From Gemmatimonas groenlandica (GTDB lineage: Bacteria > Gemmatimonadota > Gemmatimonadetes > Gemmatimonadales > Gemmatimonadaceae): DNA of 64,000 bases. Below are positions 16,741-24,481 of this stretch, piece by piece. The number at the start of each line of letters is the position of its first letter. Position 1 is the first letter of the stretch. The DNA lies in contig NZ_CP053085.1 in assembly GCF_013004105.1 (NCBI RefSeq), forward strand, positions 4,774,001 through 4,838,000, given 5' to 3'. The notes beneath the pieces are model-generated. The model was given only the letters and a program-made list of their open reading frames with translations, was not told the DNA's origin and did no database searches. A program made the position numbers and the translations under genes.

Positions 16741-16926
16741 ATGGGCGCGCGCATCTACACCCTGTGGGCAGTCGCTGTGCTCGCGCTGCTGGGCACCGCC
16801 CAGTACCGCGGCTGGAGTCTGACTCGCGCCAATGAGTCCCGCAACAACCCCCGGTCGGTCCGCGACAATCCCGGCGCGTATCGCTCCTCGTACTACATCC
16901 CGGGGCGCACGCTCCGCGGCAAGTGA
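16741..16926 (+). CDS. 61-aa single-pass membrane protein of the polyamine module
   Basis: A small ORF starts at ATG 16741, 12 bp after the DUF4178 gene; GAGG lies six bases before the ATG. It encodes one N-terminal hydrophobic helix (YTLWAVAVLALLGTAQY), then a polar, Arg/Asn/Tyr-rich tail (NESRNNPRSVRDNPGAYRSSYY). No family is recognised. The ORF fits tightly between two clear genes, leaves no other frame for that space, and has neighbour-like codon use. I infer a real small subunit with the tail on one side of the inner membrane. Confidence 0.65.
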   Translation: MGARIYTLWAVAVLALLGTAQYRGWSLTRANESRNNPRSVRDNPGAYRSSYYIPGRTLRGK

Positions 16927-16936
16927 GGCTCCTGTA

Positions 16937-17146
16937 ATGGACCAGTTCTTTCAGAACGTGCTCAACTCCGCCGCCTACGCGCTGATCGGCGTCGTGATGT
17001 TCGGCCTCGCGTTCGTCGTCATGGACGTGCTCACCCCTGGTAAACTGTGGGATGAGATCAGCGAAAAGCGAAACACCGCCGCCGCCATTCTTATCGGCTC
17101 GGTAGCGATTGCGATTGGCATCATCGTCGCCGCCGCGATTCACTAA
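16937..17146 (+). CDS. DUF350 (YjfL-type) membrane protein, single-repeat form
   Basis: The 69-aa protein has two transmembrane helices, YALIGVVMFGLAFVVMDVLTPG and AAAILIGSVAIAIGIIVAAAIH. The conserved DUF350 loop lies between them (DVLTPGKLWDEISEKRNTAAAIL). Most DUF350 proteins carry two or more such repeats; this one has a single repeat. E. coli YjfL lies in a neighbourhood with a PspA-like protein and a glutathionylspermidine-synthase-like protein, so the family is associated with polyamine chemistry at membranes. The stop (TAA) abuts the GTG start of the spermidine-synthase-like gene directly, which indicates translational coupling. Confidence 0.85.
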   Translation: MDQFFQNVLNSAAYALIGVVMFGLAFVVMDVLTPGKLWDEISEKRNTAAAILIGSVAIAIGIIVAAAIH

Positions 17147-18643
17147 GTGCCCCTCGCACTATTCATCTCTGTTTGTCTCATCGCCGCCTGTGGGCTCATC
17201 TATGAGCTCGTAGCCGGCGCGCTCGCGTCGTACCTGCTCGGCGATAGCGTCACGCAATTCTCGACGATCATCGGCACGTACCTGTTCGCGATGGGCATCG
17301 GCAGTTGGCTGTCGCGCTTCGTGGCACGCGGATTGGTCACGCGGTTCGTGGTCGTGGAAATGTTGGTCGGTGTCGTGGGTGGCCTGTCGTCGCTGCTGCT
17401 CTTTCTCGCCTTCGCCTACACCGAAGCGTTCCGCCCCACGCTCTACGGCATCGTGCTGCTCATCGGTATTCTCGTCGGGCTCGAGATTCCGCTGCTGATG
17501 CGCATTCTGCAGGACCGGTTCAGCTTCAAGGATGTGGTCGCGAACGTGCTCACGTTCGACTACATCGGCGCGCTCTTCGCCTCGCTGCTGTTCCCGCTGC
17601 TGCTGGTGCCGCGCCTTGGGCTCGTGCGGTCGGCGCTGCTGTTCGGTGTGATCAACGTGATGGTGGGCCTCTGGAGCACGTGGCTGTTCCGCGATGTGCT
17701 GCCGCGCAAGAATTGGCTACGCGCCGGTGGCGCCGTGGCGTTGCTCATCCTCGGTGCAGGATTATGGAAAGGGCAGCGCATCACGACGCTCGCCGAAGAG
17801 GGCATGTACGCCGACCCGATCATCCTGGCCAAGGACACGCGCTATCAGCGCATCGTGCTCACCAGCTGGAAGGATGATCTGCGGCTCTATCTGAATGGCC
17901 ACCTGCAGTTCGCCTCGCGCGACGAGTACCGCTATCACGAGGCGCTCGTTCACCCCGGACTGTCGGCCGCGACGGCGCGCGGTCGTGTGTTGGTGCTGGG
18001 CGGCGGCGACGGACTCGCCGTGCGCGAGATCCTCAAGTATCCCGACGTGCAGCAGATCACGCTGGTCGATCTTGACGAAGGCATGACGGCGCTTTTCCAG
18101 CAGCATCCGCGACTCACCGGCCTCAACGCCGGCTCGCTGACCGATGCGCGCGTGAAGGTGGTGAACGCCGACGCCTTCACCTGGCTCGACAGCTCCGCCG
18201 TGCAGTTCGACTTCGTGGTGATCGACTTTCCCGATCCGTCCAACTACCACGTGGGCAAGCTGTACACCAGCGCGTTCTATCGCCTCGTGAAACAGCATAT
18301 CGCGCCCGGCGGATTTCTCGTGGTGCAGAGCACGTCGCCGATGTTCGCGCGACAGTCATTCTGGAGCATCGTCACCACACTCGAAGGGGCCGGCCTTCGT
18401 ACGTGGCCGTATCACGTGTACGTGCCGAGCTTTGGCGAGTGGGGCTTCGTGATTGCGGGGCTCACCAGCTACGCGCCGCCGGCGACGCTCCCCGCTGGTC
18501 TTCGCTATCTCACGGCGTCGAGCGTGCCCGCGCTGTTCGACTTTCCGGCCGACATGCAGCGGGTACCGGCGCTGGCCAACCGACTGAATGACCAGGTGCT
18601 CGTTCGCTACTACGAGCACGAGTTCGACGCGATCAATCGGTGA
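17147..18643 (+). CDS. Membrane-embedded spermidine-synthase-like aminopropyltransferase
   Basis: The 498-aa protein (GTG start) has about seven transmembrane helices in residues 1-205, starting ALFISVCLIAACGLIYELVAGALASYLLG. A spermidine synthase domain follows: RYQRIVLTSWKDDLRLYLNGHLQFASRDEYRYHEALVHP, the SAM/dcSAM motif VLVLGGGDGLAVREI, an acidic NADAFTW, and the catalytic-loop Asp in DFVVIDFPDPSNYHVGKLYT. Family members transfer an aminopropyl group from decarboxylated SAM to an amine. The upstream speD supplies the donor. The acceptor is unknown; membrane embedding suggests it is membrane-associated or that the product is exported. Soluble SpeE enzymes lack the helical part. Confidence 0.9.
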   Translation: MPLALFISVCLIAACGLIYELVAGALASYLLGDSVTQFSTIIGTYLFAMGIGSWLSRFVARGLVTRFVVVEMLVGVVGGLSSLLLFLAFAYTEAFRPTLYGIVLLIGILVGLEIPLLMRILQDRFSFKDVVANVLTFDYIGALFASLLFPLLLVPRLGLVRSALLFGVINVMVGLWSTWLFRDVLPRKNWLRAGGAVALLILGAGLWKGQRITTLAEEGMYADPIILAKDTRYQRIVLTSWKDDLRLYLNGHLQFASRDEYRYHEALVHPGLSAATARGRVLVLGGGDGLAVREILKYPDVQQITLVDLDEGMTALFQQHPRLTGLNAGSLTDARVKVVNADAFTWLDSSAVQFDFVVIDFPDPSNYHVGKLYTSAFYRLVKQHIAPGGFLVVQSTSPMFARQSFWSIVTTLEGAGLRTWPYHVYVPSFGEWGFVIAGLTSYAPPATLPAGLRYLTASSVPALFDFPADMQRVPALANRLNDQVLVRYYEHEFDAINR

Positions 18644-18653
18644 GCATGTTCCG

Positions 18654-20339
18654 ATGAGCACCACGCGTCGCGAGTTCCTGCACGCCCTCGGTGTCATCGC
18701 GGCGGCACCGGCGCTGGTGGGCCTCACCGGAAAGGGGCGTGTCATCGGCGGCGGCTTCGTGCCCGATGGCAGCGCCCAGGGCCACCTCCTGCGCGATGGC
18801 GCCGCACGGGCTCGGCTTCGCACGAGTGCCACGCGACGGGCCGAGCGCCGTGTGAAGGTCGCCATCGTCGGTGGCGGCATGGGTGGCCTCTCCGCCGCGT
18901 GGCGACTCGATGGGCTCGGCATGCACGACTGGACGCTCCTCGAGATGGACGCGCGCACCGGCGGCAACGCACGCTCGGCCGACTATCGCGGGCAGCGCGC
19001 GCCATGGGGAGCGCACTACGTGCCCGTGCCGTCGCACGACGCCGTGCACGTACGTCAACTGTTTCGCGAACTCGGCGTGCTCAGTGCCGACGGCGTATGG
19101 GACGAGCGCGTGCTCTGCCACACACCGCAAGAGCGGATCTGGCAGCACGGGCGCTGGCACGAAGGGCTCGAACCCACCGACGCCATGTCGCGCGCACATC
19201 GCGAGCAGTTCCGCCTCTTCGAGGAGCGTATCGGCGAGTGGCGGGCGACGGGCATGTTCAGCGTGCCGAGCGCCGAGGGACATGCGCGTCGACTCGCCGC
19301 GCAACGCGCCGGTGGCGCGGCCGCCAAGCAGGCGGCGGCGGTTGGCGCGCTGGATGCGCAGACGGCGCAGGAGTGGATGACGCGGGAGGGCTTCGACGCC
19401 CCAGCGCTGCGCTGGTGGGTGGAGTACGGCACGCGCGACGACTACGGCGCCTCGCTCACTCAGGCCAGCGCGTGGGCGGCCGTCCACTACTTCGCCGGTC
19501 GCGACAAGGACGAACAGGGGCCGCTCACCTGGCCGGAAGGCAATGACTACATCGCCCAGCAACTCACGCAGCGATTATCGGCTCGTCGTCATACCGACGG
19601 GCGCGCGCGCATCGTGACCGGCGCCCCGGCCTGGAACGTCGCGCGCAGCGGCACGAAGTGGATTGTCGATACGCCCACGGAACGCATCACGGCCGATGTG
19701 GTGATCTGGTGCGCCCCGCTCTTCGTGCTGCCACGGGTCTGCGACGCGGTCACGCTCCCCGTGACGCACGAGTATGCGCCGTGGGTCGTCGCCAACATCG
19801 TGATCGACCGGCCGCCGGCGTCCGTTGGCGCGCAGCTGGCGTGGGACAACGTGATCTACGGCAGCCGCTCACTGGGCTACGTGAATGCCGCCCATCAGGG
19901 GCTCGGCACGCCGCCCGATCGTACCGTGTGGACGTGGTACCACGCCGTGGTCGATCGCCCTGCGCGCGAGGCGCGGCAGTACCTGCAGCAGCGCCCTTGG
20001 ACGGCGTGGCGCGACGAGATCCTGGCCGATCTCGGGCGCGCCCACGGCGACATCGCCGATTGCGTGGCCCGCATCGACATCATGCGCTGGGGACACGCCA
20101 TGGCTCGCCCCACGCCCGGTATACTCGGCCGCGTAGCCGCACTGAACGCCTGGCAGCCAGCGCCGCGCATGTACGTGGCCCACGCCGATCTCAGCGGCCT
20201 GAGCCTCTTCGAGGAGGCGCAGTGGCACGGCGTACACGCCGCCGACTCGGCGTTCGCTGCCCTTGTATGTCTCCACGGTCCACGATTTCTCGTGCATCTT
20301 CAGGGTCGCGGCAGCTCGTTGCTCCCCAGGGCCCGTTGA
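18654..20339 (+). CDS. Tat-exported FAD-dependent amine oxidase
   Basis: A start at ATG 18654 gives 561 aa; the frame is open upstream inside the previous gene. The N-terminus is a Tat signal (MSTTRREFLHALGVIAAAPALVG, with the twin Arg at 5-6). The dinucleotide-binding motif VAIVGGGMGGLSAAWRL is at residues 69-86, followed by LLEMDARTGGNARS. Such flavoproteins oxidise amines, including polyamines, or desaturate substrates. Export plus linkage to aminopropyl-transfer genes suggests the product of the module is processed in the periplasm. The last ~25 residues (CLHGPRFLVHLQGRGSSLLPRAR) follow the usual family end (GVHAADSAFAAL) and run into the left flank of the IS110 element, so the native C-terminus may have been altered. 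Confidence 0.85.
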   Translation: MSTTRREFLHALGVIAAAPALVGLTGKGRVIGGGFVPDGSAQGHLLRDGAARARLRTSATRRAERRVKVAIVGGGMGGLSAAWRLDGLGMHDWTLLEMDARTGGNARSADYRGQRAPWGAHYVPVPSHDAVHVRQLFRELGVLSADGVWDERVLCHTPQERIWQHGRWHEGLEPTDAMSRAHREQFRLFEERIGEWRATGMFSVPSAEGHARRLAAQRAGGAAAKQAAAVGALDAQTAQEWMTREGFDAPALRWWVEYGTRDDYGASLTQASAWAAVHYFAGRDKDEQGPLTWPEGNDYIAQQLTQRLSARRHTDGRARIVTGAPAWNVARSGTKWIVDTPTERITADVVIWCAPLFVLPRVCDAVTLPVTHEYAPWVVANIVIDRPPASVGAQLAWDNVIYGSRSLGYVNAAHQGLGTPPDRTVWTWYHAVVDRPAREARQYLQQRPWTAWRDEILADLGRAHGDIADCVARIDIMRWGHAMARPTPGILGRVAALNAWQPAPRMYVAHADLSGLSLFEEAQWHGVHAADSAFAALVCLHGPRFLVHLQGRGSSLLPRAR

Positions 20340-20353
20340 GCCCGAAGCCTAGT

Positions 20354-20458
20354 GTGAGCGCCGCGTCACTGATCGCCACCAGCCCGAACCGCTACTTGGG
20401 GTTCGACCCCGTATCTCACAAGGCCGGGCGCGCGCGATCACGACCGCGTGAGGAGACC
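20354..20458 (+). ncRNA. Candidate bridge-RNA region of the IS110 element
   Basis: This is the non-coding left end between the inverted repeat and the transposase ATG. IS110-group elements are known to encode a structured bridge RNA in this position. The segment is GC-rich with pairable blocks (for example GGTTCGACCCCG and the self-complementary GGCCGGGCGCGCGCG area). I cannot fold it or identify target and donor loops, and at about 105 nt it is short for a bridge RNA unless the RNA starts further left, near 20300. Treat it as a positional prediction. Confidence 0.25.
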
Positions 20459-21394
20459 ATGAGCTTCATCGGCATTGATGTCAGCGCGAAGACGTTGGAC
20501 GTGGCGGTCGAGGGCGGCGCCACGTGGCAAGTGACGAATGATGCGGCCGGACTGGCCACGCTGCTCGCGCAGCTGGGGCCGCTCGCGCCGGACCTCATCG
20601 TCGTCGAGCCCACGGGGCGGTATCACCAGCTGCTGGCCACGACATGCATCCAAGCGGGGCTGCCCGTCGCCGTGGTGAATCCGCGGCAGGTGCGCGACTT
20701 CGCGCGCAGCATGGGGCAGCTTGCGAAAACAGATCGCCTCGACGCCGCGCTGCTGGCGCGGTATGCCGCGCGCGTGCAGCCGGTGCCGCGGGCGCTGCCG
20801 GACGAGGCGACGCGAGAACTGGCCGCCCTGGTGGATCGTCGCCGCCAGCTCGTCGACATGCTGAAAGCGGAGCGCCAACGCCTTGAGCACGCGCGGGCGA
20901 GTGTGCGCGGCAGTCTCACGCAGCACATCCGCTTTCTTGAACAGGCGCTGGCCGACGCGAACACGGATCTGGATCAGTGGATCGAACAGAGTCCGGTGTG
21001 GCAGGCCCAGGACGCGCTCTTGCAAAGTGTCCCCGGCGTCGGCGCGCAGACCGCGCATCTGCTGCTCGCGCATCTGCCGGAGCTCGGGACGCTCTCGCGG
21101 CGCGCCATCGCCAAGCTCGTCGGCATCGCCCCGCTGGCGAACGATTCAGGGCGCTTCCGCGGCCAGCGGAGCTGCTGGGGCGGGCGCGCGGAGGTCCGCC
21201 ACATGCTGTACATGGCGGCGCTCACGGGGGCCCGCCACAACCCGGTCCTGCGCGACTGCTACCAGAGGCTGCTCGCCGCCGGCAAACCACCCAAGCTTGC
21301 CCTGATGGCCTGCATGCGTCGCCTGCTCGTCATCTTGAACACCATGATGAAAACGGGCCGGCACTGGACGGTGCCGACCCTTTCCACCCCTTGA
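20459..21394 (+). CDS. IS110 family transposase
   Basis: The 311-aa protein starts at ATG 20459 with GAGG six bases upstream. Its N-terminal DEDD RuvC-like domain has Asp7 in IGIDVSAKTLDVAV, Glu50 in IVVEPTGRYHQ, and Asp92/Asp95 in KTDRLDAALLARY. A coiled-coil-like middle follows (residues about 120-175), then the C-terminal Transposase_20 domain (LQSVPGVGAQTAHLLLAHLPELG). That domain carries the likely catalytic serine, Ser230, in APLANDSGRFRGQRSCWGGR. All catalytic residues are present and the frame is intact, so the element may be active. Length is within the normal 300-340 aa range. Confidence 0.95.
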   Translation: MSFIGIDVSAKTLDVAVEGGATWQVTNDAAGLATLLAQLGPLAPDLIVVEPTGRYHQLLATTCIQAGLPVAVVNPRQVRDFARSMGQLAKTDRLDAALLARYAARVQPVPRALPDEATRELAALVDRRRQLVDMLKAERQRLEHARASVRGSLTQHIRFLEQALADANTDLDQWIEQSPVWQAQDALLQSVPGVGAQTAHLLLAHLPELGTLSRRAIAKLVGIAPLANDSGRFRGQRSCWGGRAEVRHMLYMAALTGARHNPVLRDCYQRLLAAGKPPKLALMACMRRLLVILNTMMKTGRHWTVPTLSTP

Positions 21395-21425
21395 CCTTTA
21401 ACACCGCTACTAGGCTGACCCGCTA

Positions 21426-21485
21426 GCCCACTGCCCATGGCCGATGGCCCATGGCCCACGGCCCATGGCCCACGGCCCAAAGCCC
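21426..21485. repeat. Heptamer tandem array, GCCCA(T/C)G x 8
   Basis: Eight consecutive 7-bp units from 21426 (GCCCACT, GCCCATG, GCCGATG, GCCCATG, GCCCACG, GCCCATG, GCCCACG, GCCCAAA) plus a final GCCC. It lies between the IS110 right end and the GroES-like gene, ending 45 bp before that ATG. Such GC-rich heptamer arrays are usually intergenic and variable in copy number. Confidence 0.85.
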
Positions 21486-21530
21486 CTCCACTAGATTCCA
21501 AGAAGAACCCCCAGCGCGTGTCAGGAGTAC

Positions 21531-21920
21531 ATGAATCGCAAGCACAAACGTCTGATCGTCGTCGGCGACCGCGTCCTCGTCAAAACCGAGGAAGGCGACC
21601 AGCGCTCGAAAGTCGGGCTCTATCTGCCCCCCACGGCCATCGATAATCAGGCGGTGCAGGGCGGAGAGATCGTGTCCACCGGCCCCGGCCTCGCACTTCC
21701 GGAGCTCACCGATCAGGGCGAAGAGCCCTGGCGGATCTCCGGTGGCTCCGGCCGTGAGGCGCGCTTCGTGCCCATGCAGGCGCAGGTCGGCGACTACGCG
21801 CTCTTCTTCAGAAAAGCCGCCGTCGAAATCACGTTCGAAAACGAACAGTATCTCGTGGTGCCGCAGGCGGCGATTCTCGCCCTCGTGCGTGAACCGCGTG
21901 AAGACATTCCGGAATACTAG
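21531..21920 (+). CDS. GroES-like co-chaperonin (Cpn10 family), enlarged
   Basis: The 129-aa protein has the Cpn10 fold: RLIVVGDRVLVKTEEGDQRSKVGLYLPPT covers the first strands and the mobile loop, and VQGGEIVSTGPG matches the family G-x-V-x-x-x-G-x-G block. The later VGDYALFFRKAAVEITFENEQYLVVPQAAILALV corresponds to the C-terminal half. Typical GroES has about 95 aa; this one carries an N-terminal extension and an insert of about 25 residues (ELTDQGEEPWRISGGSGREARF) where the roof loop should be. No groEL is adjacent. It may be a specialised paralogue. It begins at ATG 21531 and is followed 11 bp later by the bacilliredoxin gene. Confidence 0.85.
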   Translation: MNRKHKRLIVVGDRVLVKTEEGDQRSKVGLYLPPTAIDNQAVQGGEIVSTGPGLALPELTDQGEEPWRISGGSGREARFVPMQAQVGDYALFFRKAAVEITFENEQYLVVPQAAILALVREPREDIPEY

Positions 21921-21931
21921 GAGATCGACCC

Positions 21932-22354
21932 ATGATGTATCCCGAGTACATGCTCCAGCCGATGCGCGAAGAACTCACGCGTCTTGGCGTGCAGGAACTG
22001 CGCACTGCCGACGCGGTCGACGCGTTGCTGCAGGAACACAAAGGCACCGCGCTGGTCGTGGTGAACTCCGTGTGCGGCTGTGCGGCGCGCAACGCGCGTC
22101 CGGCGATCGCCATGGCGCTGGCCAACTCCACGAAGCCCGAAGTGTCCACCACGGTGTTCGCCGGTCAGGATCGTGAAGCCACCGACCGCGCGCGGTCGTA
22201 TTTCACCGGCTACGCGCCGAGCTCCCCGTCGATCGCGCTGTTCAAGGACGGCGACGTCGTGTTCATGCTGGAGCGCTATCAGATCGAGGGTCGCAGCGCG
22301 CAGGAAATCGCGCAGGATCTCGCCGGCGCGTTCGACCAGTACTGCGCCGCGTAA
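21932..22354 (+). CDS. BrxA/BrxB family bacilliredoxin
   Basis: The 140-aa protein starts MMYPEYMLQPMREELTRLGV and contains the family active site SVCGCAARNARPA, with Cys48 and Cys50 in the characteristic CGC arrangement. VFAGQDREATDRARSYFTGYAPSSPSIALFKDG and a C-terminal helix follow, all typical of the YphP/YqiW family. In Firmicutes these proteins remove bacillithiol from oxidised proteins; members also occur in bacteria of other phyla, Gemmatimonadota-like taxa included. Full length, with an AGGAG at 21919-21923 before the ATG. Its position after a GroES-like gene suggests a joint role in protein quality control under oxidation; that is inference. Confidence 0.92.
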   Translation: MMYPEYMLQPMREELTRLGVQELRTADAVDALLQEHKGTALVVVNSVCGCAARNARPAIAMALANSTKPEVSTTVFAGQDREATDRARSYFTGYAPSSPSIALFKDGDVVFMLERYQIEGRSAQEIAQDLAGAFDQYCAA

Positions 22355-22393
22355 TCGGCGGCGTCATCGTGTGACGACAGTCCCGACCAGGCT

Positions 22394-24073
22394 GTGATCA
22401 ACCCGAACGACGGCACCGCCGACGCGTTGGCGCGTGCCGTCGCCGGACAATTCTCCATTGAACGCGAGATCGGTCGCGGCGGCATGGGTGTGGTGTATCT
22501 CGCCCGCGATGAGCAGTTGCATCGGGCAGTGGCGATCAAGACGTTGCCGCCGCATCTGTCGTACGACCCGCAGGTGCGTGCGCGTTTCCTGCGGGAGGCG
22601 CGCACCGCAGCCGCGCTGTCGCACCCCAACATCGTGCCGGTCTACACCGCCGCCGAGCGCGATGCGGTCGTGTATTTCGCCATGGGCTACGTCGAAGGCG
22701 AGTCACTGGCCGATCGGCTCGCCCGCGACGGACCGATGAAGGTGGCTGCCATTGTGCCGATCATCCGACAGCTTGCTGGCGCATTGGGGTACGCCCACGA
22801 ACAAGGCGTCGTGCACCGGGATGTGAAGGCCGAGAACATCCTGCTCGATGCGCATGGACGGGTGATGGTCACCGACTTCGGTATCGCGCGTGTGACCGAG
22901 TCGCAGCCGCTCACCGCGACCGGGACTGTGCTCGGCACGGTGCAGTACATGAGCCCTGAGCAGGTGTCGGGCGAGCCGCTCGATGGGCGCAGCGACCTGT
23001 ATGCCATCGGCGTCCTGATGTTCTTTGCGGTGAGTGGCCGCTTTCCGTTTGAACGACCGAATGCGTCGGCGGTTTTGGTGGCGCATGTGAACGCACCAGC
23101 ACCGCGGCTGCGCGATTTCGTGCCCGATGTGCCGTCGCCGTTGGACGACCTTGTGGCCACGCTGCTCGCCAAATCGCCGGATCGGCGGCTGTCCACGGCC
23201 CGCGACCTGCTCACGGCACTGGCGTTCATGTCGAGTGCGGTGATGGACGGGGCGGAGCCCAATCGGACACTCGCCCGCGCACCGGTGGTCCCGCTTGCAT
23301 TCCCGTCGCCCCTTTCGAGTGCCGACGCGCAGCAGGTCTGGGCGCGGGCGGCCGAGTTGCAAGCGAATACCGGCGCGCAGATACCGCCCGCTCGCTTCGA
23401 ACCGAGTGCGGAGAGCGAGACCCGCGGCTACACGCCCGCGATCGTGAAGGATGCGGCGGTGGATGCCGGCATCGACGCGAAGTATGTCGATCGTGCCTTC
23501 GTGGAACGGGCCGCTGCTTCGCAGTTGCCGGTTGCCGTGCAGCCCGGCGACGCGATGACGCGCCGACCGAACGTCTTTCTGGGTGCAGGCACCAAGATCG
23601 AGCTGTCGGCGTCATTCGATGGCGAGTTGCACGGCGACAGCTTCGAGGAGGTGGCCGATGAAATACGGCTCGCACTCGGCGAGATGGTGACCGTGAGCGC
23701 CGTGGGGCGAACGCTCACCGTCACGACCGGCATGCCGACCAATCGGCAGGGTGGGATGCCGCGCTTCATCCAAGTGCACATCGCCTCGCGCAACGGGCGC
23801 ACGACCGTACGGGCATTTGAAGACCTGACCCAGTTGGCGGGCGGCCTGTTCGGCGGTCTGGGGGGAGGTTTGGGCTTTGGCGGCAGCGCAATCATCGGCG
23901 GCATTGTCGCGTCGTCGCACGGAGCCCCCGCTTTGGCGTTCGCAGCCGTGGCGGCCACCGTACTGAGCGCCGTAGGCACTGCGCGTTTCTTCTTTGCGCG
24001 CACGGCCAAGCGCCGGCGGGAAGAATTGGAGCGCCTCGTTCAGCGTGTCGTCACCCGGGCACGCGAGAGCTGA
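22394..24073 (+). CDS. Ser/Thr protein kinase with C-terminal membrane hairpin
   Basis: The 559-aa protein (GTG start) has an N-terminal Hanks-type kinase domain, residues about 20-280: a glycine loop REIGRGGMGVVYLA, Lys49 in VAIKTLPP, HRDVKAENILLD with catalytic Asp143, VTDFGIARV, and YMSPEQVSG. A linker with a short helical element (YTPAIVKDAAVDAGIDAKYVDRAF) follows. A beta-rich region (LGAGTKIELSASFDGELHGDSFEEVADEI) and two glycine-rich hydrophobic segments (LFGGLGGGLGFGGSAIIGGIVA and ALAFAAVAATVLSAVGTARFFF) come next, with a basic C-terminus. The tail is unlike PASTA- or TPR-type kinases. It is 40 bp downstream of the bacilliredoxin gene, so co-transcription is possible. Substrates are unknown. 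Confidence 0.9.
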   Translation: MINPNDGTADALARAVAGQFSIEREIGRGGMGVVYLARDEQLHRAVAIKTLPPHLSYDPQVRARFLREARTAAALSHPNIVPVYTAAERDAVVYFAMGYVEGESLADRLARDGPMKVAAIVPIIRQLAGALGYAHEQGVVHRDVKAENILLDAHGRVMVTDFGIARVTESQPLTATGTVLGTVQYMSPEQVSGEPLDGRSDLYAIGVLMFFAVSGRFPFERPNASAVLVAHVNAPAPRLRDFVPDVPSPLDDLVATLLAKSPDRRLSTARDLLTALAFMSSAVMDGAEPNRTLARAPVVPLAFPSPLSSADAQQVWARAAELQANTGAQIPPARFEPSAESETRGYTPAIVKDAAVDAGIDAKYVDRAFVERAAASQLPVAVQPGDAMTRRPNVFLGAGTKIELSASFDGELHGDSFEEVADEIRLALGEMVTVSAVGRTLTVTTGMPTNRQGGMPRFIQVHIASRNGRTTVRAFEDLTQLAGGLFGGLGGGLGFGGSAIIGGIVASSHGAPALAFAAVAATVLSAVGTARFFFARTAKRRREELERLVQRVVTRARES

Positions 24074-24481
24074 TACCCCGCGCTTCCCGCGGCTTGCCGC
24101 GCGGCTGCAGCACCGGTGTAGGGCATTTGACCGTGTGGTCTCGACGCGTCGCATTCGCTGCGCTGACGCAACAGTGGTACCGTTTTGCTACGTGTCGCAG
24201 CGGTCTCGCGCCCGTCTCATGTATTCTGCAGTAATATTGTATGAATACTTCTTCATGTGTCAATTCGTTGATGAGAAACGCTTTACATGTACAGCGGTTC
24301 ACATGAAAGCAGAGTTTGCCGATTATTTGACGGTCCCGGCGCAGTTTCCAACATGGTGACAAGTGCGTCACAGATTTGGCGCGGCGATTGCTCACTGCTG
24401 TGGCTGTGCGGCGAATCGCTGCCATCAACCTCGAACGGGCACGATCTCCGATTAATGCCCATTTCCCAACCCGGAGTGGAA
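24074..24481 (+). other. 408-bp non-coding leader upstream of the Tad/Flp pilus locus
   Basis: No convincing gene is present. The left third is GC-rich with a short CCGCG/CGCGG stem just after the kinase stop. The middle (about 24215-24340) is unusually AT-rich for this window (GCAGTAATATTGTATGAATA, AAACGCTTTACATG). It is the natural place for the pilin promoter and regulator sites. A TTGACG at 24327-24332 has a weak -10 candidate (AACATG) 17 nt on. The ribosome site CCGGAG precedes the first flp gene. Confidence 0.5.

Larger units (their letters stand above)
20346..21416 (+). mobile_element. IS110-family insertion sequence
   Basis: The element contains one transposase gene (20459-21394). 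Short inverted repeats AGCCTAGT (20346-20353) and ACTAGGCT (21409-21416) bracket it, consistent with the small subterminal repeats of some IS110-family elements. About 105 nt of non-coding DNA lie on the left and only about 15 on the right. No long terminal inverted repeats or target-site duplication are visible, as expected for this family. The exact ends are uncertain, and the left end could extend into the last codons of the amine-oxidase gene. It sits between that operon and the GroES-like gene. Confidence 0.7.
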
